From Maribacter algicola (GTDB taxonomy: Bacteria; Bacteroidota; Bacteroidia; Flavobacteriales; Flavobacteriaceae), in assembly GCF_003933245.1 (NCBI RefSeq), contig NZ_QUSX01000001.1:744001-808000 (forward strand): a stretch of 64,000 nt of DNA, read 5' to 3'. Numbering within the stretch: position 1 is the stretch's first letter; the number at the start of each line of letters is the position of its first letter. The position numbers were made by a program, and so were the translations under genes. Under the pieces are notes generated by a model, which was given only the letters and a program-made list of their open reading frames with translations, had not been told where the DNA came from and ran no database searches. Shown piece after piece: positions 38,754 to 46,281 of this stretch.

Positions 38754-39773
38754 TTATAGTTGCTTGACCCATATATTCCTGAATTGAAGTCTATTGATAT
38801 GGTCCTGTAACTTGATTTTTATTCCCTCATCAGGATTTTCGTTTGGCAGAAGAAGCTGGTTATGAATCAATTTCCCATTTAGCCTTACAGTTAATGAAAA
38901 AAAGATTTTGTCGTCTGAATTTTCGTCCGCATGTATTTCTACGTCATACGTCTGCCATTGAAGTGGTGGAGCGGCAGCATTTACCATCGGAGGAAATCTT
39001 TTGTATATTGCCCCACATTCGTTCCAATACCCATTACTTCCGAAACTATTTAAGATTTGCACTTCCCCTATAGGAAGAAAAAAAAGCCCGCTGTTCCCCA
39101 ATCCTTGTCCTGATTTACCTGGTTCAACCGGGTATCTGAACTCCATATGGAACTGAAGTGGCACTGAATAAGAATCGACTGTTTCAATGTCGCCTCCATT
39201 TAAGTTTTTCTTTCCATCTTGTGATTGCCAAAATTTAGAACGTGTTTCAAGCTCCCCGTTCGTGGTAATACTCCAAGTGATAGGTTTACCATCTGCGTGC
39301 TGCCACTTTTGGGAGTTGCTCCCATCAAATAGCATAATGGCATCTGCAGGTGGTTTCAAATTAAGGGTGGGAGAGGTAAGTTGCGATTTATACAGTTTAA
39401 AGGTTGTTTTTTTATTGTACAAGAGCGCAGTCCCCGAACATATCCCTTCTGAAAAACTTATCTCCCATCCATTTTCATCAATAATGATTTTATCCTTGTT
39501 AAGGGTAATTGTTTCGAATTCAGCATAAGGCTCTGCACGGGTCATCAAATCGGGTAAAATTCTAATTTTATACTTAGTAGAGTCCAGTAGAATTACCTCA
39601 GCAGTTAATTTTGGTATTATTTTTTCATATCCCATAGAAGGGTTTTCCCAATGGCCAATCCAATGTCCCATCAAAGGATACTTTTGAGAAGTGTCGAACA
39701 AATCCTGACTACAAACCTTAAACTGGATTGTATTTAAAAGAAAAAGCAAGAGTATAACATGGACATATTTCAT
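38754..39773 (-). CDS. DUF1080 protein (3-keto-disaccharide hydrolase family)
   Basis: 339 residues, signal peptide (VILLLFLLNTIQFKVCS). The N-terminal about 130 residues form an extra beta-rich region (YKIRILPDLMTRAEPY). The DUF1080/PF06439 domain spans about 140-339: AIMLFDGSNSQKWQHADG opens it, then FHMEFRYPVEPGKSGQG, NSGLFFLPIGEVQILNSFG and a final LQFRNIWVKQL. Members of this family act on glycosides oxidised to 3-keto sugars. Its ATG overlaps the stop of the ApbE gene by 4 nt, and a Gfo/Idh oxidoreductase follows upstream, so the oxidising and cleaving enzymes are translationally linked. Confidence 0.88.
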   Translation of the reverse strand: MKYVHVILLLFLLNTIQFKVCSQDLFDTSQKYPLMGHWIGHWENPSMGYEKIIPKLTAEVILLDSTKYKIRILPDLMTRAEPYAEFETITLNKDKIIIDENGWEISFSEGICSGTALLYNKKTTFKLYKSQLTSPTLNLKPPADAIMLFDGSNSQKWQHADGKPITWSITTNGELETRSKFWQSQDGKKNLNGGDIETVDSYSVPLQFHMEFRYPVEPGKSGQGLGNSGLFFLPIGEVQILNSFGSNGYWNECGAIYKRFPPMVNAAAPPLQWQTYDVEIHADENSDDKIFFSLTVRLNGKLIHNQLLLPNENPDEGIKIKLQDHINRLQFRNIWVKQL

Positions 39774-40597
39774 AATTCCTTTTTATTATATTTTAAAAGT
39801 TTGCCTTGACGTTCCTGAAATACAATAATATTGAAGGGTGCCAAGTCAATTGTTTTCTGAATTTGCTCTGTGTTCATGAGAGAACAGGCCGTTGAAAAAG
39901 CATCGGAAAATGCAGCCGACTCACATTGCACCCAAGTTGGCACGATTGATTCATTTGCCCTCATGGCGTTGTTCGGCCTCTTAATGTGCTGTGTATTTTT
40001 GCGATCTCCCGAGCCACTTATGGCAACATTGGTCAGTTCAAGTTGATGGTGATGGGAATGGGAAATTTTCAGGTCCCAACTCGGTAAGGATTTATTTCTC
40101 ACTAGTATCGTACTATTTCCGGCACTTACATAATAGTCCGCTAGCTCCCAATACTCAAAAATATCAGTCAAACAATCCAAAGAATACCCTTTGCCAATCC
40201 CCCCCAGATCGAAAGAACGTCCTTTTTCAAGACAACTGATGGCCCCATCCTTTTCGTGCAATAAATAAGCTCCCAGCCCCAGTTGTAGCTCTTCATCGAA
40301 TCTCCCCGCCTGAACACTGAAATAACCATAGGTTAACTGATGTGCTTGTGTAGCTTTATTCAAGCAATCAAAAGTATAAGGGTCTAAAATATGATGGTCT
40401 CCAGGCTCTAAATGATTGATGTTCGAAATATCGCTTGATGGGACGAATCGACTAAGCCTATCCTCTATGTACTCCACTCTTTCGATTACTTCTACTGAGA
40501 GGGTTTTAGCCTGATCAAATGGAAGGCAATCTTTAGGCACACGAATCTCGAATTCGGTATTCATGGCTTCAAAACAAAAAGAATGTACTTCTCTCAC
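39770..40597 (-). CDS. apbE: ApbE-family FAD:protein FMN transferase
   Basis: 275 residues. ApbE signatures are present: AMNTEFEIRV at the start, FDLGGIGKGYSLD (about 129-141), VSAGNSTILV and the metal/flavin segment AFSDAFSTA (about 229-237). The family transfers FMN from FAD to a Thr or Ser in target proteins and usually carries a lipoprotein or signal sequence. None is evident here, so it may be cytoplasmic or the start may be later or different. No protein with an FMN-binding-domain target motif is visible in the window. It lies 3 nt after the Gfo/Idh gene and overlaps the DUF1080 gene. Confidence 0.9.
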   Translation of the reverse strand: MREVHSFCFEAMNTEFEIRVPKDCLPFDQAKTLSVEVIERVEYIEDRLSRFVPSSDISNINHLEPGDHHILDPYTFDCLNKATQAHQLTYGYFSVQAGRFDEELQLGLGAYLLHEKDGAISCLEKGRSFDLGGIGKGYSLDCLTDIFEYWELADYYVSAGNSTILVRNKSLPSWDLKISHSHHHQLELTNVAISGSGDRKNTQHIKRPNNAMRANESIVPTWVQCESAAFSDAFSTACSLMNTEQIQKTIDLAPFNIIVFQERQGKLLKYNKKEL

Positions 40598-40600
40598 AAA

Positions 40601-41932
40601 TTAAGAAACTACATATTCGCTTTCATTAACGCTTACGATTGCTTGGTTGTTTCTAAGAGCTTCTGCAATCTTAAAAACGGGTAGTTCACATCGATATGCT
40701 TCGGCCGCATCACAATTAAGGGATTCATTGCCCATGATTGCCTCAGTAAAGTTTAACATATGAGCCGTAAATGCGTTATACTTTTCTTTCACATTAATTT
40801 TATACGTAATCTGGGGTGCTGTCTCATCAACATAGGTACGGTTCAATTTTTCTTGGTCCGCCATATTTTTCAATGTGTTATTGGATACCAGACTATCCCA
40901 TAATTGTTGGTCAGCAGAATCTTCTTTGTAAAGGGTTACTTTGTTGCTATTTAAACTTAACACAACTGCTCCTTTATCACCTATAATTCTTTCCGTTACA
41001 CCTAAAGCACTTGAATTTGCAATTACCTCGTAAAATGCTCGGGCTGGTCCTTGCGGTGTTTCATAGTCAAATATTACAAATACATTATCTTCATGATCTG
41101 TATATGAAAGCGGATAATAGTCCCGCGAACCGGCAATCATAATGCGATGAGGGTTTGCTTTAAAAAACCAACTGTAAATATCAATTTGATGGGCCCCAAG
41201 ATCAGCGATGATACCGTTACTTACACTTTTAAAACATCGCCAATTTGCATATTCATCATAAGAGCCATAACCATATTGAGCCAATTTGGCATCATCTATT
41301 TCTTGTTTCTTCCATGCCCTTCTACTATATCTTGAATTGTTCCATTGCCCAACGGCGTTGGTCAACCTTCCAAATAGTTTATTCTCATGGGCCATTTTAA
41401 GGGCTTCAAGATAATTTGTAGTGGACCTTCTTTGATGTCCAATTTGTAGTTTCATGCCCGTCTCATTCATTACCCTGACCATTTCCTTAGCTTCCTCCTG
41501 ATTAAAGGCCATGGTCTTTTCACAATAGACATGAACTCCTTTTTTCATACAATGTATAGATTGACGGGCATGCCACATATCTGGTGTATTTATAATTACA
41601 GCATCCAGATTTTCTTTATCAATCATTTCCTCATAGTCCTCATAAACTCGAATGTCGTGTTTCTTACCCATGACTTCCTTGGCTTTTGCCCTGTTGACTG
41701 GGTTTATATCACATACCGCCTTGAACTTAATATGTGTTAGAGGGGCACATATACTATAAGCATGACCTCCCTTACCGCCGAAACCAATGATTCCAAAATT
41801 TAAATCATTTAAGGAAGAATTTACAAGCGGATTCTGGGAAAAAATACTGGGAGCGCCAAATGCCAAACCCATGCTGGCCACTCCGGTTTTTTGAATAAAC
41901 TGTCTTCTTGAGTTGCTCTTATTTGATTCCAT
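40601..41932 (-). CDS. Gfo/Idh/MocA oxidoreductase with Tat-type signal
   Basis: 443 residues. SRRQFIQKTGVASMGLAFG (about 8-26) is a twin-arginine signal, so the folded, cofactor-loaded enzyme is exported. A Rossmann fold follows with NFGIIGFGGKGGHAY, and the conserved lysine segment CEKTMAFN is near residue 140 (usual EKP). The C-terminal beta-sheet domain contains ADLGAHQIDIYSWFF. Family members oxidise sugars at C3 or other positions with tightly bound NAD(P). With DUF1080 genes on both sides, C3 oxidation of glycosides followed by cleavage is the best reading. It is the first gene of the ApbE-DUF1080 operon. Confidence 0.92.
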   Translation of the reverse strand: MESNKSNSRRQFIQKTGVASMGLAFGAPSIFSQNPLVNSSLNDLNFGIIGFGGKGGHAYSICAPLTHIKFKAVCDINPVNRAKAKEVMGKKHDIRVYEDYEEMIDKENLDAVIINTPDMWHARQSIHCMKKGVHVYCEKTMAFNQEEAKEMVRVMNETGMKLQIGHQRRSTTNYLEALKMAHENKLFGRLTNAVGQWNNSRYSRRAWKKQEIDDAKLAQYGYGSYDEYANWRCFKSVSNGIIADLGAHQIDIYSWFFKANPHRIMIAGSRDYYPLSYTDHEDNVFVIFDYETPQGPARAFYEVIANSSALGVTERIIGDKGAVVLSLNSNKVTLYKEDSADQQLWDSLVSNNTLKNMADQEKLNRTYVDETAPQITYKINVKEKYNAFTAHMLNFTEAIMGNESLNCDAAEAYRCELPVFKIAEALRNNQAIVSVNESEYVVS

Positions 41933-42070
41933 GTACTTAGTTTTATAATTACTTATGTCTATTGTTTAAATCTGAATACGCAAAAAACATATATGAGAAT
42001 AGTTGTTTTTAAGACTATAGCATCAAACCAATCTATGTTTTCCTTTTTCCTATTTCAAATCACTTTTTTA

Positions 42071-42967
42071 TCATTCGGGCTGATGCTCAACAGAAATCAC
42101 TTCTTTTGGAAACTCGTGAATGTTTCGAATTTTAATGTTTCGATAATAAATTTCAGCGCCTTCTGATTGTATTTGAATGTGACCACTTTCAAGTGGTATT
42201 TGATTACGTTTAATTTGAGTGATATGCATAACTAAATGACCATTTACTAAATGAAACGCTTCATCGCCAACTGCATAAATCTCCATGGTATTCCACTCCC
42301 CGTTAGGTTTTTCAAAATTCCCTTTTTTAACAATCCTTCCACTGTGCATACCATCCACCCCCGTTGGATCCCATGTATTTCCACTATGGTCTTTATTGCT
42401 GATTGTTTTTGCATAGGCAGTTGGATTACCATCTGCACCGCCAAGCAGGTAAACATCACCGCAATCGCCTTCTTGAACCTGTGATTCTACGGATGCCTTC
42501 CAAGCATTTGCAAAGGCACCATGATTTCCGAAGCAATGATATAGAACACCACTGTCTCTTAATTTATCCAGACGAGGTGGCCATTTCTTTTCACCCCACT
42601 TGAACTCAAGGGAAAGATGGTAGTTGCCAAATTCCTCTTTGGTGGAAACACATCCGAAAATTTCTCCAGTAATAGCTAAAATGAGCTGACCATCTTGCTC
42701 AATCGTACTAATAACGTTTTTTGGGTCATTGTTCAATCCCAAGGGCGAACGTTTAAAATTATCCGATTGAAAGGTTCCCTCAGGAAGATTTTTTACGGAA
42801 GTATGTGGAATACCCATAAATTTCTCCCAGTGCGTTAGGTCTTTATCCAACAGAATTTTCCAATCATTTTTAACACTACTGTTCATTTCGCCTTGACAGA
42901 ATGTGTTTGTGGACATTAGAATCATGCTCATTACCATTACAGACAAAATGTATTTTTTTGTAACCAT
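42071..42967 (-). CDS. DUF1080 protein, secreted
   Basis: About 298 residues from ATG 42967 (MVTKKYILSVMVMSMILMS, signal peptide); ATG 43003 would add 12. DUF1080 features run through the whole chain: DWKILLDKDLTHWEKFMG, FGNYHLSLEFKWGEKKWPP, DSGVLYHCFGNHG, EWNTMEIYAVGDEAFHLVNG, and the closing GAEIYYRNIKIRNIHEFP. The fold is complete, without the N-terminal extension of the 38754-39773 paralogue. It lies 138 nt upstream of the Gfo/Idh gene on the same strand. A degenerate version of the CAGGAT element is near 43134-43139 but lacks the -7 box. Confidence 0.88.
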   Translation of the reverse strand: MVTKKYILSVMVMSMILMSTNTFCQGEMNSSVKNDWKILLDKDLTHWEKFMGIPHTSVKNLPEGTFQSDNFKRSPLGLNNDPKNVISTIEQDGQLILAITGEIFGCVSTKEEFGNYHLSLEFKWGEKKWPPRLDKLRDSGVLYHCFGNHGAFANAWKASVESQVQEGDCGDVYLLGGADGNPTAYAKTISNKDHSGNTWDPTGVDGMHSGRIVKKGNFEKPNGEWNTMEIYAVGDEAFHLVNGHLVMHITQIKRNQIPLESGHIQIQSEGAEIYYRNIKIRNIHEFPKEVISVEHQPE

Positions 42968-43194
42968 CTGGTTATATTTCTTTTCAAGTCTACTTACTAT
43001 CAATCCAATAAAATTTCAACCTATAGGTTTGTATTATATATATAGGACATTTTAAAAACCCCGTTTTCAGCCACAATTTTAAACAGACTCGAATTAACAG
43101 TATACCAATCCGTTTCAAACTTCTGACAGATTCATCCTATAAGGGCCAATGAACAACTATTTCCCTTGCAAGAGATTCCTGATTATTTCAAACA

Positions 43195-46035
43195 CTATAT
43201 TTTGGACTCAAAAAAGTAACTTCCAGACCCTATTTCGTATACCTTGTATCCATCTTTCTCTTCAATAAATTTTATAGTCTCCAAGTCAATGCCTTCTCCG
43301 TTTTCCATGACCGGTGTATCTCCTACTGAGGGCACATAAATGATTGCATTGGTGTTTACTGGCACTTCAACCTTCATTGAAAAAGATGTCCCCTCTATTG
43401 ACCATGAAGAAATGATTTTACCGTTTATGGACCCATATTCACCTTTAACATGGGATAAGGAACGATTTCCCAAATCGGGCTTTATGATGATATTATTGAA
43501 ACCCGCACCTTTGGTTTCAATACCGGCCATTTGAGCAAAAAGAAACTGGGAAAACGCTCCAAAGGCATAGTGGTTAAAAGAATTCATTTTAGCATTCATT
43601 TCTCCATTAAAACCAGCTTCCGGCGTGTAGCTATTCCAGCGTTCCCAAATGGTCGTGGCCCCATTCTTGACCTGAAAACCCCAACTTGGATAATCCTTTT
43701 TCAACAAAATCTGATACGCTAAATCTCCACGTCCCACAGCTGATAACGCGGGCAACAATTGACGAATGCCCAAAATACCGGATGAGGGGAGGTTGTCGTT
43801 TTCTGCAAGAAGATCTACTAAGTGTTTTTTAGCTTTAACTTTTAGCGTATCGGGCAGTATATCAAAATAAATTGCAGTTGCATAGGCCGATTGGGTATGG
43901 CCCGTAAACCCTTTTTCACCTTCGAAATAACCTTTCCCATCACCATAAGCATCTTCACTTATGGTAAACTTTCCTTCAACGTCCATATAATGATCAATAA
44001 AAGCCGATATGGATTTATCATACACTTCTTTGTAGTATGCCGCCTTCTCATTCTTGCCAATCGCAGTGCTCATCTCGGCCATTATTTTTAATGCATATTG
44101 ATAATACATCGAGGCCATGATGTCATGCGCCAGATTTTTATCGGTCATGGATAACCAATCTCCAAATCCTCCTTTAGGATTTACTTCTGTCCAAGAATTC
44201 TCTGGATAGAAGTAATCCGTTTCACCACTTTTTTCGATATGGTAATCCATAAACCTGGTCATAGACGCATAATGATCTTCAACAATTTTAGTGTCGTTAT
44301 AAAATTTAAAGGTATTGTACGGTACCATTACACCTGCTTCCATCCACCCAGGAGAATACCAGACCAATGCTGGATAAGGTCTAGGTGCAAATGTGGAATA
44401 CGCTCCAAAATCGTACTGTGCATCGCGCACATCTGCAAACCACTTGGCATTGAATGCCCCAAGGGTTGCATTGTAAAGGGCCGATCTTGAAAATATCTGT
44501 ACGTCACCCAACCAACCCAAACGTTCGTCGCGCTGTGGACTATCTGTAGGGACCTCCATAAAGTTGGAGCGCTGCGTCCATATCACATTCTCAAACATAC
44601 GGTTCAATGTTTCGTCTGAAGAATTGAATTCACTGACCATGGGAATGGATGAACCAAAAGCGATTCCGGTAACTGTATTTTTATCAGGCTTACCCTTTAA
44701 TCCAGTAACCTCTACATACTGAAATCCATGATAGGTAAATTTAGGTTCCCATTCTTCTGTACCCTCTCCTTTGAGAATATATGTATCCGTTGCCCTGGCA
44801 AAACGGAGATTTTCCGTCATCAAGTTTCCATCATCATGAAGCCGTTCACCATAACGGATTACAATGGTATCGTTTTTATTTCCAGATACCTTTAATTTGG
44901 CATGCCCAGCAAAATTCTGTCCCAAATTAAAAATATAGACACCTTCATTTGGCTCCGTAATTTCTATGGGCTCCAGTTGGTCATACACTTGGATGCTATT
45001 TCCTGGATAGGCTTCCAATGCAGCTTCGGTACCTTCATGTAAATATACATTGGCCCAACTTTGGTCATCATAATCGGCAGTATCCCATCCATCAAATTCC
45101 AAATTGGCATTGTACCCGGTCCCCATCAAAAGATCTGCATAACGCAGAGGGCCTTCATTTGCTTTCCAACTTTCGTCCGAAATGATTGTTTCTTTTTTCC
45201 CATCTTCATATTCGACTTCCAATTGACAGAATAATGCTGGATGCAGACCATATAGCTCACGGTTTCTAGGATTGGACAATTCTTTGGGGCCTACATACCC
45301 TGCATACCAGCCATCACCTAAAATGGCGCCCATTGCATTGGTACCTTGTACTAAATCTTCACTGATATCATAGGTCTTATAATAGATTCGTTTGTCATAG
45401 TCTGACCATCCGGGGGTCAGTAGGTCATTGCCGATTTTTTCACCATTCAAGGACATCTCAAAAACTCCTAAGGAGGTTACATAAAGCGTAGCCCTTTTGA
45501 CCTCTCCTTCTACAGAAAATGATTTTCGCAAATAAGGTGGGGCAGGTAGGTGAAGTGGATCTTTTGGGTCGTTGTCCTTGGTTTTAAACCCAATCCATTT
45601 GGCCTTCCAATCTTCCTCGTTCAACAGCCCCATTGTCCAAAAACCTACCTCACTCCAATCGGATACGGAATCATCTTCATCCCAAACCCTAATTTTAAAA
45701 TAACAACTTTGGCCCGATTGCAATGGGCTTCCGGCATATGTAATATGAGTATTTTGGCTGGAAATTGTTTTATCTGTATCCCACAAAAGACTGCTTTCTT
45801 CGTCCAAGCCTTCTTTTGAATCAGCCACCTTTATTTGATATGCCGATTGCTTTTTGTTTCGACCCTCGGAAGACATTACCCAACTTATTCTGGGCGCCAA
45901 ATCATCGATTCCTAAAGGATTTTTAAAGTAGTTAATGGATACCTTTTCTATCTGTATCCCTGTCTTGTCTGTACCTTTATTTTTACAAGAAACAAGAAGT
46001 ATAAGAGAAAAAATAAAAAAAAATGTGTTCTTCAT
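43195..46035 (-). CDS. GH78 alpha-L-rhamnosidase, lipoprotein
   Basis: About 946 residues from ATG 46035 (MKNTFFFIFSLILLVSC, a lipoprotein signal); ATG 46062 would add nine. Typical GH78 order: INYFKNPLGIDDLAPRISW, CYFKIRVWDEDDSVSDWSEVG, LYVTSLGVFEMSLNGEKIG, ATDTYILKGEG, then the catalytic-barrel segment DSPQRDERLGWLGDVQ near residue 495 and GATTIWERWNS. In the barrel motif Ser replaces the usual Cys (DSPQR versus DCPQR); this is not a catalytic residue. It is the nearest relative of the GH78 at 11592-14384. It is preceded by its own CAGGAT element, 140 nt upstream of the start. Confidence 0.92.
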   Translation of the reverse strand: MKNTFFFIFSLILLVSCKNKGTDKTGIQIEKVSINYFKNPLGIDDLAPRISWVMSSEGRNKKQSAYQIKVADSKEGLDEESSLLWDTDKTISSQNTHITYAGSPLQSGQSCYFKIRVWDEDDSVSDWSEVGFWTMGLLNEEDWKAKWIGFKTKDNDPKDPLHLPAPPYLRKSFSVEGEVKRATLYVTSLGVFEMSLNGEKIGNDLLTPGWSDYDKRIYYKTYDISEDLVQGTNAMGAILGDGWYAGYVGPKELSNPRNRELYGLHPALFCQLEVEYEDGKKETIISDESWKANEGPLRYADLLMGTGYNANLEFDGWDTADYDDQSWANVYLHEGTEAALEAYPGNSIQVYDQLEPIEITEPNEGVYIFNLGQNFAGHAKLKVSGNKNDTIVIRYGERLHDDGNLMTENLRFARATDTYILKGEGTEEWEPKFTYHGFQYVEVTGLKGKPDKNTVTGIAFGSSIPMVSEFNSSDETLNRMFENVIWTQRSNFMEVPTDSPQRDERLGWLGDVQIFSRSALYNATLGAFNAKWFADVRDAQYDFGAYSTFAPRPYPALVWYSPGWMEAGVMVPYNTFKFYNDTKIVEDHYASMTRFMDYHIEKSGETDYFYPENSWTEVNPKGGFGDWLSMTDKNLAHDIMASMYYQYALKIMAEMSTAIGKNEKAAYYKEVYDKSISAFIDHYMDVEGKFTISEDAYGDGKGYFEGEKGFTGHTQSAYATAIYFDILPDTLKVKAKKHLVDLLAENDNLPSSGILGIRQLLPALSAVGRGDLAYQILLKKDYPSWGFQVKNGATTIWERWNSYTPEAGFNGEMNAKMNSFNHYAFGAFSQFLFAQMAGIETKGAGFNNIIIKPDLGNRSLSHVKGEYGSINGKIISSWSIEGTSFSMKVEVPVNTNAIIYVPSVGDTPVMENGEGIDLETIKFIEEKDGYKVYEIGSGSYFFESKI

Positions 46036-46175
46036 AAAGCGGTGATTTGGCATTTTTGACAACTTTGATGCGGTTTTTTGACTAAAAATATCCTACCTCA
46101 AATACATCAAATCCAATAGAAATAAATAAGACTTGATTTAGTTGAACGTAGTTAAGTTCTACTTTAATTTCATTT

Positions 46176-46218
46176 CAAGTATAAGGCTGCAACTTTCTAA
46201 ATGTATCCTGTACTTCCC
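46176..46218 (-). promoter_or_regulatory. CAGGAT promoter element, site 6 (GH78 at 43195)
   Basis: On the minus strand GGGAAGTACAGGAT (46218-46205) is followed after exactly 21 nt by TATACTTG (46183-46176), seven of eight positions of TAnnTTTG counting the free ones. The 19 bases around the core are almost the same as at site 7 (49299-49312). Confidence 0.65.
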
Positions 46219-46281
46219 TGCGCCCGTTAATTTGGACAAATATTTTGAGACATCAGCAATACACGGGATAAAGTGAAGGCT

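Noticed and set aside
43133..43140. TAGGAT variant of the promoter element upstream of the DUF1080 gene at 42071
   Set aside because: The core has TAG for CAG and no -7 box follows at 21 nt.
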